Assembly (NCBI RefSeq): GCF_947179515.1
Contig: NC_067481.1
Coordinates: 27,794,086-27,858,085, forward strand
Length of the DNA stretch: 64,000 bases
Reading direction: 5' to 3'
From: Apodemus sylvaticus
Taxonomy: Eukaryota > Chordata > Mammalia > Rodentia > Muridae
The notes under the pieces are model-generated. The model was not told the DNA's origin. It saw only the letters and a list, made by a program, of their open reading frames with translations, and did not search any database. This document shows, piece after piece, positions 37,366-49,767 of the stretch; within the stretch, counting starts at the first letter, position 1, and every line of letters starts with the position of its first letter. Position numbers and translations under genes: made by a program.

Positions 37366-37725
37366 CGGGCTAGAGAGGTGGCTCGGTGGTTAAAAGCCCT
37401 GGCTGCTCTTCCAGAAGACCTAGATTCAAGTCGCAGCAACCACATGGAGCTCACAACTGTCTGTAACTCTAGTTCCAGAGGATCTGGCTTCCTTACACAG
37501 ATGTCCATGCAGACAAAACACCAATGCATATAAAAATAATTACTTACAGAAAGGTTACAGGAGAGTCTGTAGACAGAACTGAGGTGCTTCAGCCCACTCT
37601 CCGGGTTCTTGAAGATGTCACTCCTGACTTTGCTTGGGAATTCACAGGCTGGCCTTGAATTCCTGATCCCCCTGCCTCTACCTTCAAATGCTGGGATTTC
37701 AGGTGTGTGCCACCACATTTTCTTG
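37366..37725. mobile_element. B3-type SINE (+) and B1 fragment (-)
   Basis: Forward SINE 37366-37545 (GGGCTAGAGAGGTGGCTCGG). Reverse B1 fragment 37640-37725 (GGCTGGCCTTGAATTCCTGA). Confidence 0.75.
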
Positions 37726-39062
37726 AGATATGCCCAGTTTCAGAACTGTAACTGTCTATTCAGGGTGGCTACTATTTCAGTTACCTCTACTCCCTGGAGA
37801 CAGACTCTTTGTAAACAGGATGTGAGTTCTTCAGAATACTCCCCAAAGAGCTCTTCAACATTGCTTTGGGAACTGGTGTTAGATGGTGACTAAGAAATCC
37901 CACCTTCCTGAGAGACCAGCTCAGCACCCAGAGCATCAAGGTTATCCACCACATAACCACATAGCTAAGTGGGAATGAAGGGCGTAGAGACTGCAGCTGG
38001 GGGGGGGGGGGATGGTGCCTGACTAGAAACCTTTACAGGGAAGCTGGCCTGACCATGCCTGACAGACCAGTGGAATGGAGGCAGCGTAGTGCAGGTATCG
38101 AGTGCTTGGGGGAACATGGCAGGTTACACCGGTGCACAGAAGTGAGCTGTCACGCGTACATCTCAGGTCCCCTGAAGGTTGTCTGGCGGGGCTTTCAAGT
38201 CTCCAGTGTCATCTGACCTCCCGTCAGGTGCTGGACCACTCAGTGAATTTTGTATCTCCTAAACCTCCCAAGCTTGAAGCAAAAGAATAAGAGTCCCCAC
38301 CCTTGCTGAGTCTCTTGGTGAACTGACTGCTGGGAACCCCACCTTGTGACCACAACCGAGATGGGTCTGTGGGCAGAGTGGGCACCTGGATGCTTTGTGG
38401 ATTGGGAGGTGAGCGGATAAACTGTCAACTGTAAAGTTCTGCTGTGAGGACAGACTCCAAGGAAGAAGTCCACACCATTTCCCAACATCCGGATTCATGT
38501 CCATGGGGGAGAAGGAAAAAAGACTGAACACTACCTTGGTCACTTCAGCGGCCTCTGCTGCCACCACCCAGGCATCCAAATGCTTACCTTTCCTTCCTGT
38601 TCAATATTCCTTACCCTCACACAGACGGGACAAGTGCCCAGGAAAAAATAACCCATTTCCTCTTCGTGATGTTGGATAAAGAAGATAAGCTTATTTGTGT
38701 GTGTGTGTGTGGGGGGGGGGGGTGCAGTCTAATGGATGAGTGAATGAGTTTCCTTTGCTGTTAACTGAGTAACTCCAGCTCCCTTCTGGTCCAGCCCCTG
38801 TCCTTGATGTTCATGTGTGTGCTTACGCACTTTCGTGTGTATGTACAGCATGGGGAGGCCAATGGACAGTCTTGGGTATTGTGTCTTGGGTGCCAAACAC
38901 TTGGTTTCTGAGGCAGGGTCTCTCATTAGCATAGAGATCACCCGACTCTATTCTCGGCCCGGCACTGTGATTACAAACATACATTGCCACACCCTGGCTT
39001 ATTAATGTAAGTTCTGGGGATCAAACTGAGGTCTGGATACTTACATGCCAAGCACCGTGCTA

Positions 39063-39235
39063 GCCGTATATTTATTTTTCTGGGTGCACTGTAGCTGTCT
39101 TCAGACACACCAGAAGAGGGCGTCTGATCCCATTACAGATGGTTGTGAGCCACCACGTGGTTTTTGGGAATTGAACTCAGGACCTCTGAAGAGCAGCCAT
39201 TGCTCTTAATCGCTGAGCCATCTCTCTGGCCACCA
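39063..39235 (-). mobile_element. B2 SINE
   Basis: CTGTCTTCAGACACACCAGA to GAGCCATCTCTCTGGCC. It carries CACCAGAAGAGGGCGTCTG, the B2-borne CTCF-like motif. Confidence 0.92.
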
Positions 39236-39254
39236 CCTCTTCTTTCCCCTTGGA

Positions 39255-39440
39255 TTTCATTCTAAGGGACTTTGTAAAAAGTACATGTAGTGTGTGTGCA
39301 CATGTGTAAATACTGTTATCACGTGTAGAAGGCAGAGGATACATTTTGGGAGTCAGGTCTCTCCTTCCACCAAGAGCATCTTAGGGATTGTGTCAGGTTT
39401 AGCAGCAAGCATTCTGCTTAGAGCCGGCTCACTGGAATTG
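39255..39440 (-). mobile_element. B3-type SINE, decayed
   Basis: GTGTGTGCACATGTGTAAAT, AAGGCAGAGGATACATTTTG, CAGGTTTAGCAGCAAGCATT. Confidence 0.55.
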
Positions 39441-39445
39441 GCTTT

Positions 39446-39455
39446 TTATTTTATT

Positions 39456-39486
<31 letters not shown>

Positions 39487-39845
39487 TTTTTTTATTTTTT
39501 TATTATTTTTTTATTTTTATTTTTATTTTGGTTTATCCGAGACAGGGTTTCTCTGTGTAGCCCTGGCTGTCCTGGAACTCATTCTGTAGAGCAGGCTGGC
39601 CTCAAACTCAGAAATCCACCTGCCTCTGCCTCCCAAGTGCTGGGATTAAAGGTGTGCGCCACCACCGCCTGGCAGGCGTTTTATTATTATTTATTTATTT
39701 TTATGTATTTACTTTTTATGTATTTATTTATTTATTTTTGAGATCGTCTCAGCATGCTGTCCCAGGCTCAAGCCCCGCCTCCTAAGGGCTGAGACTATGA
39801 TAATAAAAAGCACTGTACCCAGCTTCTGCTGTCTCTAAACATCAC
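39446..39845 (-). mobile_element. B1 SINE flanked by (TTTA)n, plus older B1-like piece
   Basis: (TTTA)n at 39446-39532, reverse B1 at 39533-39675 (GAGACAGGGTTTCTCTGTGT), more TTTA, then a decayed reverse B1-like piece at 39738-39845. Confidence 0.85.
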
Positions 39846-39989
39846 ATATCACAGGCACAAGGGTTTCCCCCCAACTAGATGGGGCCCCTGAGGTTGGAAT
39901 TATTCTGTTTCTCTGGAGCTCTGCCCTGGTATATGAAAGAGGACAACTAACTCTTCTAAAAACAAAGCAGTTGAAGGGCCACTGTCATG

Positions 39990-40310
39990 GTTTGAATATG
40001 TTTAGCCATGGGAAGTGGCACTATTTGGAGGTGTGGCCTTGTTGGAATAGGTATGTGTGCGTGGGCTTTAAGATCACCCTAACTGCCTGGAAGTCAGTCT
40101 TCCACTAGCAGCCTCCAGATGAAGATGTAGGACTCCCAGCTCCTCCTGTACCATGTCTGCCTAGATGCTGCCATGTTTCCACCTTTGATACTGGACTGAA
40201 TCTCTGAACCTGTAAGCCAACCCCAATTAAATGTCCTGATAAGAGTTGCCTTGGTCATGGTGTCTGTTCATAGCAGTAAAACCCTAAGAGTAAAACCTAA
40301 GAGTAAAAGT
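39990..40310. mobile_element. L1 (Lx-type) 3'-region fragment
   Basis: TGGTTTGAATATGTTTAGCC, GGAGGTGTGGCCTTGTTGGA, CATGTCTGCCTAGATGCTGC, AGAGTTGCCTTGGTCATGGT: a well-known rodent interspersed repeat that I place with old L1 3' ends. Confidence 0.6.
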
Positions 40311-40804
40311 AAAAACCTTATACAAGAGGATCAAGGGGTGACCTGGGACTGAATTATGCAATCAGGGGGGCTGGGTTAGAAAGGGTGACCTCTTTTCAAA
40401 ACTGTCTTTTTATTTTGTATAACACATGCTGTGACACATGCAGAGGTAAAAAGACAACTTTTTTTCTTCCCCCTTGTGGGTCCTGGGGATTGAACTCGTT
40501 GTCAGGCTTGACAACGATTGCCTTAGCCCACCGATTGCCAGCCATCGCCGCAGCACAGGGGGACGTCTGTGGTAGGAACAGCAGGGATCCAAAGGGAAGA
40601 AGGCTCTGGAGCCCACCCCCAAGTGCATGCAGCACGCTCTCCGCCAGCATCCTTTTCTTGTTTCTATTGCCATTTTAGTCCAGGCCCCACCTCTTTTTCC
40701 CACCCAAGGATCAGACCTGGGCTGTGTAATGTTACTCTCTACTATTCCAACATCCCGCCCTCTACCCTGCATGGCTGTGGAAGCTACCTATGACTGCTAA
40801 CTCG

Positions 40805-40810
40805 TTTATT
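40805..40810 (-). promoter_or_regulatory. Tac4: Tac4 poly(A) signal AATAAA
   Basis: Minus-strand AATAAA in GGGCTCAATAAACGAG, the first canonical hexamer after the Tac4 stop. It lies at the end of a sequence that reads like the 3' terminus of a MIR/LINE2-type repeat. Confidence 0.75.
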
Positions 40811-40852
40811 GAGCCCTACTGTATGCTAGGCATGGGATACAGAGTGTGAAGG
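40805..40852 (-). mobile_element. MIR/LINE2-type 3' end forming the end of Tac4
   Basis: The minus strand reads CCATGCCTAGCATACAGTAG followed by GGCTCAATAAA, close to the MIR/L2 3' end (GCCTGGCACATAGTAGG, CTCAATAAA). Confidence 0.6.
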
Positions 40853-41124
40853 TTTACAGGGAGAGCTGGGTCGGTCCAGCTTGTGAGGGGCCAACAATGC
40901 TTTGTGTGTCCTTGCTACCAGATGCCAAGAGTCCTGGTGTTTGGTGCAGAGTTTGGTGTGGGCCTGGCAGGAAATACCGGAGTTGAGACAGAAGACACAA
41001 GACTGTTGGCTGAGGCTCATCAGCTGTGATGTTGAGGGGAGAGACGGGTGTGGCATCATTTGGAAGGCGTCCCTTGGGGCTCTCTCTGACCTCTGGCCGT
41101 CCTCTTCTGTGCCCAGGGAGAATG

Positions 41125-41237
41125 CTACACGTTGCTGGTGGGTAGGGGAGCCTGGTCTTCCTCTTGACTCTGGAGGCTTTTCCTGGCCACTGCTCTGGGC
41201 TCTGCACTCTGGTGATTTGTCTCCTGTCTGCAGGTTC
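41125..41237 (-). CDS. Tac4: Tac4 coding exon 4 (residues 93-129) and TAG stop
   Basis: Acceptor CACTGCTCTAG. It encodes GTCRQETNHQSAEPRAVARK and then SLQSQEEDQAPLPTSNV, with TAG at 41125-41127. It aligns over its full length with the rodent C-terminal tail as I remember it (start GTCRQ, end TSNV) but with many substitutions, so this end evolves fast. Confidence 0.93.
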
Positions 41238-44200
41238 CTAGAGCAGTGAAATTACGGGTTATCCTGCCACATGGCCAGCCAGCCCTCAGTCACCCTCCCC
41301 AGGGACGTGGAGCTACCCCTGACCAGGAAACTGCTTCTGTTACTAGCTCACTGTGTGGCTTAGAGCAAATTAACTTTCCATCCCTGGAAAATGATGTCTC
41401 TAAGCAACCAGTTCACCCCATGCATGCAGAATATTCATCTCAAATTAGTAATTGGGGTGAGTTCCAGAGGACCTCAGAAAGACTCAGATGCATTGAAAAA
41501 TCCATTCCTGTCTGTCTTCCCAATAGCCAGTGTTTAATCTGGAGAGATGGGGAGGGGCCAGAAAACAGCACAACAGGCAAACAGCACAGAGCTCAGGACG
41601 ACCTGCGCCCAACAACTCACTGCCTCCGAGCTCTTCCCAGGCCTGAATCATTTCTTTTCATGCCTGGCTTTGGGAACCACTTGGAATAACTCCTGCTTGT
41701 GTTTGTGTGTGTGTGTTGCGGCGGAAGGTGTTTTAGTCCTTAGGGTATCACCTCTCCCTCGGGGCTGCTTGCTTAATGATAGTTACTGAACTATACAAAT
41801 GAATCTCTTTACGACTAAATTCCCAACCCAGGGATCAGCAACTAGGACTTTACTGACAGAGATAGAAGATGTCTGCAGAACATCTTATTCTGTAGCTCCA
41901 CTGAACCTAGAGGGCATGGGCGAGGGAAGGTACAACTTTGGTATCATCAGGGCTGGCAGGATGGCGAGGCCTGTAAAGGCATCAGCCAACGTGTCTGACC
42001 ACCTGAGTTGGGTCTCTGGCACATGGGAAAGAAGAACTCCACACACATACTGCAGCATATGTAAACATACACAAATAAATAATCAAAAGGTCACCGGGAG
42101 CCTCTTTCCCTCCCTGAACCTCCTCTCTCACCTCCCATCACCCCTTCTGCTGGATAGAATACTATAGGAGCCTCTTCTATCTGACGGCGGTAGGACACCT
42201 GGCTGTTTTTCCATGATGCCCTCGCCACCCTTTAGATGCCCATGCCTACCTTCTATGGACAAACCTCTCGTGCCAAGGAGGTCCTGCACTATGCGTCCCA
42301 GCTGATACCCTGGGGAGGGAGAAAGAAGAGGTAAAGAAAGCTGCCTTGGCATGGGGGAGGGGGCTGGAGAGTAGAGTGGGGCCTTGAGGATGCAGCCGGT
42401 CTCATCACGGGACAGGAGATGCCCAAGAGCCCTTCATTTCTTCCATGGTTTTACTAATGGGCTGTCTGTCCTCTTGCTAGTCCTTTCACCAATATTCCCA
42501 TGTACAGAAACCAGGCTGAGTGTTCAGGACCAGCAGTGACCTGAGCCTGGGTCTTCCTGTGGGGAGTTTCCAGGCTGGGAGCAACAGTCATGTGACACAG
42601 CAGGACTGCACTGTGCCAAGGACAGCATCGTTCCCAGTCCCTCAGCAGACATGCTGTCTGCTTAGGGAAGACAGTCTAACTCTAGTTGCTAGGGATGGGG
42701 CAGTGAAATCAGTTAACAGGCCCTAAAGGGCAGGGCCTGATTCACAGGAGTTATAGGAAGAGGCTGGCGTTTTCTGTGTTGTTTCATTTGAGACAGGCTT
42801 TGTAGTTCAGAATAGTCACATGTAATCCCTCTGCCTCAGCCTGGGGAGAGGCGGGGAGGGAGCTGGGATTAAAAGTGTGAGCTACCACACCCAACCTTTG
42901 TGATTCCCTTCTTGCTGAAGGGCTTAAACAGAATAAAGCCTGCCTGGGTTTGCAGTTCTCACGTCCTTAGGGGGCCAATGGTTGAATCTCTGAGCTCTCT
43001 TATCTTCCTGGTTGATTCATTTCTTAGCTCTGATCATTTTGCAGCTCTGGCCCTGGCTCCTTCCCCTTCAGGCACTCCCTAAGTACGCCCCACCTTCTGG
43101 GGAATAACCAGAAAGCCCAGTCCTTTGGTCAAGTCACAGCAGCCCTCCAATGGTACAGCAGCGCTGGCCAGGCATGTCTCCAGTCAGAGGCCACTGTTGA
43201 GTCCAGGGTTGTCAATGGCCAGCACGGTGTCCCCCAGCCCAGGGAGCATGCTGACGGTGGACAAGGGCAGCACTCACCCATTCTGTCCGTTGACTGCGTT
43301 GGATGTATTCCTGGGAGAAGGAGAAGAGGGTGAAGCCTGGCCTACTTTCCTGGGGTAGAGGTGAGAGGTGTGAGGGTTCTTGATGGGGACTCTAGCCACC
43401 ACATTGTCCTTGCGAGGAGACAATGGAGCACGTACAGACTGGCATCACTGGGACTGGCACCAGCTAGGCAGCATCCTTGGGAAAAGCACTTACTATCAGA
43501 GCCTCAGGCACCTACTGGGCATACAGGGGTGTTGTTGCCCAAGAGATCTGACCACCGTGAGGTTCTGCTGTGCTCATGGGAAGAAAAAAAAAGTTGTTGA
43601 GACAAGGTCTCACCATGTAGGCCAGGCTGACCTGGAACTTGTAGTGAGCTTCCTGCTCTGCCTGCTAGGATTACTGGTGTCATCCTCAGCTTGCTTTAGC
43701 ATTTTGTTTGTTTTGCCTGGTGCTGGAGACTCAACCTATAGCTTTATAAATGGTAAGTACTCCCCCTTACAACTGAGATCCATGCCATCATCTTTTTCAA
43801 TGTCTCAATATGTGTGGTTGCAAGGTTTATTTTTTCCCAAAATGTGTGTGTGTGTATTATATGTGTGTGTATGTGTGAGTAGCATGTGGTATGTATGTGT
43901 GTGGAATATATAGTGTGTGGTATATATATGTATGTGTGTGTGTGGTGTATATATGTATGTGTGTGTATAGTGTGTGTGTGTTTGTGTATGTGTGTGTGCG
44001 TATATGTGTGTATTATGTGATATACTATATGTGTGTGTGTATAAGTATGTGTGTATATATGTGTGTGTGTGAGTATATGTGTGCACTGATATGTGTATTG
44101 TGTGGTGTAGCATATGTGTGTGTATGTCTGAGTGTGTGTGTGTGTGTGTGTATGTGTAAGCCAGAGGTAAACACTGATTGTCTTCCTGAATCATTGTCCA

Positions 44201-45038
44201 CTTTGGTTTTTGGCAGGGCCTCTCACTGAGCCTGAAGCTCACTAATTTGGTTTGACTGGTTGACCACCAAGTCCCAAATATCATCCAACCTTTACTTCCC
44301 CAATGCTAGAATTACAGGTCTACTGCCTAGTGCTGGGTGCTAAATTCAGCCTCACATGCTCAAGTTGAACTATCTCCCTGATCTTTTTTCTTTGTTTGTT
44401 TGTTTGTTTGTTTGTTTGTTTTTTAAGACAGGATTTCTCTGTGTGGTCCTGGCTGTCCTGGAACTCACTCGGTAGACCAGGCTGGCCTTGAACTCAGAAA
44501 TCCACCTGCTTCTGCCTCCCAAGTGCTGGGATTACAGGTGTGCACCACCACGCCTGACCTCCCTGATCCTTTTTTAAAGGCAGGATCTCATGTAGGCCTC
44601 ACACCGTTTGTACCCAAGAATGACCTTGAACTCTTACCATCTTATGTCTACCTGCCGAGTGCTAGGACTACTGTCATGTGCCACTATGTCCATTTATGTT
44701 CTATATTTTGACCCTTCCCCCACTAGTGGTCTTAGGTTTTGCTGCTATGATGAACTTGGCAATGAACCCCACTGTGCAAACATCCTAGGACTCGCATGAC
44801 CTTCTCACATGAACCTGAGATGTCCTGATGTGAAACTGTTGGTCAAAAGGTGCATACATTTCCATCTGTGATGGATGCAGCCAGTGGGCTCCAAATGGAC
44901 AGATCAAGTGCTAACACTAAGCGTGTCCTCAGAACAATGGTGTTGACGAAAAGGAGCAACCCAAGAGAAACTGCTCTGGCTGGCTGCCTTGTCTCCATCC
45001 CTGGGACAATGTCCTTATTTCTTTTCTTTTCTTCTTCT

Positions 45039-45072
<34 letters not shown>

Positions 45073-46248
45073 GTTTTTCGAGACAGGGTTTCTCTGACAG
45101 CCTTGACTGTCCTGGAACTCACTCTGTAGACTAGGCTGGCCTCAAACTCAGAAATCCGCCTGCCTCTGCCTTCTAAGTGCTGGGATTACAGCGTGCGCCA
45201 CCACCACCCAGCTACAACGTCCTTATTTCAGGATGCTCAATGATTGTGATCTGTACAGAACTGACCGGAAAGCCTGTCTTGTTCATATCTCAGTGCTGCT
45301 GCCCAGCCTCAGAACACTCTCCCGTCGTCTCGCTGGTGTGGGATCAGGGTGCAAACCATCAGCCCCCTCATCTGCTGGATAGCCCCTATATCCCTGTTGC
45401 CATTGGTAAGATCCTGCGTGATTTTCCACTGACTGATAGACAGTGTACCTCACTATCCCATGGGCGTCCTCTACTGGGTATTGCAGAAGCCACCCTGAAC
45501 CACGCCCACAGCCTCTGTCACTTACCCTCCACCCGCTTCCCCATCAGACCATAGAACTGGCGAGTCCTGCTTCTCTTCAAATCCTGAAGCTGAAGTTCAA
45601 TGCTGGGGACGGGGATTCCCTGGAGAAGCAGAGAGTTCGCGTCAGAGTGTGGCGCTGATGAAGAAGTGGGCAGGGGTACAGGGATACACAGCCATCTCAA
45701 CAGCCTGGTGCCAGGCTCCTTTTCATGTTTTACCCCAAATAGCACATTGTATATTTTCACATACTGTGTTCCTGGCACCGCCGTAAGGACTTTAATTTAG
45801 TAACATTAATTCTTAGCCAAACCTCATGAAAATAGTGTCCAATATTACCACTGTCACCATGTGACAGACGAAGACATACAGGTGCATAGAGATGGGACAT
45901 GTCCAGAGATAGTATAACTGAGAAATGCCGTCAGAACTTGAATCCGAGCCATCTAGATTAAAGGGCAGGCTTTCAAGCACACTCAGGTCAAAATTTCAAT
46001 ATTAACTATTATTAGACTATGGTGCTGGACATGGTGGTACGTGGTTGTAACCTCAGCACCTGGGTGGTTGAGGCAGGAGCATTGTGAGTACAGAGTTAGT
46101 CCTAGCCACATAGTCAAAACATTAACACCATCACTAATACACACTTGCACGCATGCACACACACACACATATCACACCACAAACTACAGTCAGTCTCAGC
46201 CACGTAGCCAAAACATTACTACCTTTGCTAACACACACAGACACACAG

Positions 46249-46280
<32 letters not shown>

Positions 46281-49200
46281 ACAGTGGAGGCAGAAGGATT
46301 GCCACAAACCGAATGTTAAACTAGTCTACATATAGCTCCAGGCCAGCTAGGGATATGCAGTAAGACTGTCTCAAAAAGAGAACACGTGACTCGTCTGTTT
46401 TACATACATGGAAATTAAGGTTGCCCTTAATCAGGGCAGCACCAGAGAAGCTAAAGCAAGGATCTGAGTCTTTTTTTCTTTTTGGTTTTTTGGATTTGGT
46501 TTTTTTGAGACAAGGTTTCTCTGTGTAGCCCTGGCTGTCCTGGAACTCACTCTGTAGACCAGGCTGGCCTCGAACTCAGAAATCTGCCTGCCTCTGCCTC
46601 CCAGAGTGCTGGGATTACAGGCGTGCACCACCACCGACTGGCCATTTTTCTTTTTTTCAAAAGGAGCTCTGGCAAAGTTTTATTAAAGGCAAACTTTCTT
46701 GTTTACGTCTCGCCAGTCTGCTCTGGCGTGCTTCTAATAAAATCAGAATCACCTGGGTCAGTGACAGCCAGGGTGCATACTCTGTCGTGTTTTCCACACG
46801 CTGTGCCCAGTTCAATGTTATTGCCGTTGTAGTGGTGGATACCAGTTTTAGCCAGCATGGCATAGTACTCTATTTCAGATTTCCTCAAAGCTGGGCAGTT
46901 GTTGGTGAGAATCACCAACTTCGCTTTGCCTGGTCTGGTCATCTTCAGAGTCTGTTTGTACCCAGCACATACATTCCACTTTTCATAACAAGCTGGAGCC
47001 TAAAGTTGATCAACTCCAGAGACTCCCCCACCCCACCCCAGTCTTCTTTGCGCCACCATCTTCCTGCCTTAGGTGCGGGACAACCCCCAACCAACACCAG
47101 CCACCAAGATGGCCGGGGAGCGAGAAAGGAGGCTCTGAGTCTTGAGAAATGTCTGCAAGGGTCAGAATCTGGCTGCCTCTTAATATGGCGGAACCACCAG
47201 GCCGATGATGACTGTTCTCTCTCCCCCATCCTCCCAGATTTAACCTCCCAGGAGCTGGGCATCCTGGGAAGTGCTGATGCCCTTGGAAAAGCCCTGTTAA
47301 TCCTCCAGCCCAGCCCGATTAGCATTCCTCTTCCCCAACAGCTGGAGACCCACTTCTCTCTCCCTCACTCCCTCTATGACTTCTGACAAAGCCAAAGCCG
47401 TCTTCTCCCTCCTTGACCTTAAGTCTCCAAGAGATCATCACTGAACTGAGACAGGCCAGAACCACCTTTTCCAACAAAGCTGAAGAGTGAGTCTGGGAGC
47501 TGGGGACAGATCAGGGACTCTTCTTAGGGCCCAGGCAGGATCTTAGGACTCCAGGGATCCAGCTGTGTGTCATGGAAGGCCCATGTACTGCTTGGAGTTG
47601 ATGGAGCCCTGTTTGCATAATAGGGAGAGTCTATTTTCTAAGTATTGGCCTAATTCAGTCTCCCAATCTGTCTCCTCTCTAAGACGTCAGTGGCTGGGGC
47701 AGCTGTCGCCAGCTGGAGTCGCCCAGCCTAGCCAGAAACCAGAGAAAAGTCTCTTTGGAGATCTAGGCTCATCTTTGAACCACTCATGAAAACCACTTTG
47801 CCTTAACAAAGGGCATCCTTCAAGTGCATACTGGGAAGAGAGGTCTTTTATGAATGAAATTGAGCAGGCCTGCCTATCCACCAGGCTTCTGCTAGGGGGA
47901 GGGGAGACATTAGGAGGACCGGTCTAGTTTACCCAGGAGGCCCAGGGCTGACTGTAGGCAGGGCACCCTGGGAACTGGGAGCCATCAGAATGTCCCTTCT
48001 GTAGTGACAGTTAGCAACCCACAGGGTCTGTCTGTATTTCTGGTTTTCTAGCCTAGCCTCTCCCCTCCTAGTACAAGCCTCGTGTCTTAGGAGAGAGGAA
48101 GAGACAAGTTTGATACCCACTCCTGCAGGATGAGCTAATTGACTGCAGACAAACAACAACAACAACAACAACAACAACAAATGTGTCGTAGCTGCAGAAT
48201 GAGCTAGGGCTCATTTTCCCTCTCCCTCCATCTTGCAGGAAAGAAGATTGTGGGGCACATACCTTTAATCCCAGAACTTGGGAAACAGAGGCAGGTGGAT
48301 TTCTGAGTTTGAGGCCAGCCTGGTCTACAGAGTGAGTTCCAGGACAGCCAGGGCTATACAGAATAACCCTGTCTCAAAAAAAAAAAAAACAAAAAAAAAA
48401 ACAAAAAAACAAAAAAAGAAAAAGAAAAAGAAAAAGAAAACTGAGGTGGAGAGTAGCAAGCATAGGTGGACAGGCTGAGACTTAAACCCAGGTCTCCCAG
48501 GCTGCCGTCTTCTCCAGGGCCCACATTTCCCCAGTCAAGCTAGAGAGGGCCCTCCCCGTCAAGCTAGAGAGGGCCCTCCCCGTCCTCACAGGGCTGTCTC
48601 TGAATGGTTCTTCCTAAATTCCATTTTTACTGCTCCTCCCCTCCCTAGGCTGACCTCGAACTCCCTATGCAGCTTGTTTGTTTGTTTTTGTTTTTTGTTT
48701 TTCGAGACAGGGTTTCTCTGTGTGGCCCCGGCTGTTCTGGAACTCACTCTGTAGTCCAGGCTAGCCTCTAACTCAGAAATCCGCCTGCCTCTGCCTCCCA
48801 AGTGCTGGGACTACAGGTGTGCACCGACATGCAGTTTTATGTGGTGTGGGGATCGGACCCAGGGCTTCATGTATGCTACACAAGCCCTTTACCAACTGAG
48901 CTGCAGCCCGAACCTCCCCATGCTAAGAACTTCCAGGGACCTCATAGGCCAAGCACCATATACCAAAATCAGCCGAGTGGAGTGTCCTTTCCATCCTGAG
49001 ACTGTGGGAGACTGGCTCCAGTTACCTTCCTGCACAAGCTTTCCTGACCGCCAGTCTCTTATTGGGGTGCCCTGAGGAGGGATTGGAGTGCCAAGGTCAG
49101 GGTCTTCATTTAGGTCAGGGATACTGGATCTCAGAGAAGGGTTGAGGCTCCAACTTTAAGATTTCTTCCCAGGCTGATAACATGGCTCAGTGGTCCTGAG

Positions 49201-49735
49201 TTCAAATCCCAGCACTCACATGGTGGCTCACAACCATCTGTAATGGGATCTTCTGAAGACAGCTACAGGGTATTCATATACATAAAATAAATAAATAATT
49301 CCTCAAAAAAATATTTCTTCCCGGTAACAGTATGCAGGAGGGTGGTCGATGCCGCCATTGTCAGACACCAGTATTTGTCAGGAGGCAAAACATTTCCTTG
49401 TATGAGACAAAATACAGTCCTGTTCCAGTTGGTCACTTGAAAAGAAACTCTGGAAAGATAGATCTCCAACTCAAAGATACATAGAATCAGAACCTAACTA
49501 ACATGGAAGCTGTGCTTTTTGAGGCAATACACCTTAAACAAGCTCTGTGGCCTCTCTGTACCTCAGTTTTCTTATCTATAAAATGGGATAGCAATGACAT
49601 TTTCCCCCAAAAGGTTGAAATGGGTTAGTTTTCACAAGGCAGTCAGGACAGTACCAGGAACACAGTAGGTGTTAAGTAAGTGTTTCCATATCTATAGCAC
49701 ACATTGTTGCTCTCACGTGTACAAGCCGTGTGTGT

Positions 49736-49767
<32 letters not shown>

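Larger units (their letters stand above)
34951..40786. other. Intergenic gap between convergent Kat7 and Tac4
   Basis: 5.8 kb with a URR1 fragment, (GGGA)n, a few SINEs and an L1 piece. Long parts (35,000-35,600; 36,030-37,360; 37,730-39,050) carry no repeat I recognise and no gene. Confidence 0.6.
40787..41124 (-). other. Tac4: Tac4 3' UTR
   Basis: Runs from the stop codon to about 18 bases past the AATAAA at 40805-40810 (minus strand). The length, about 340 nt, is inferred from the poly(A) signal. Confidence 0.75.

Noticed and set aside
41246..41689. 147-codon plus-strand frame next to Tac4 exon 4
   Set aside because: Lies in Tac4 intron 3, overlaps a MIR and has no recognised domain or splice support.
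43805..44284. 159-codon His/Thr-rich frame and its plus-strand Cys/Val-rich counterpart
   Set aside because: Both are translations of the TG/TA simple repeat.
46657..47325. Possible functional ribosomal protein gene Rpl30
   Set aside because: Intronless, A-tailed, flanked by a target-site duplication and frameshifted near the start, so a processed pseudogene.
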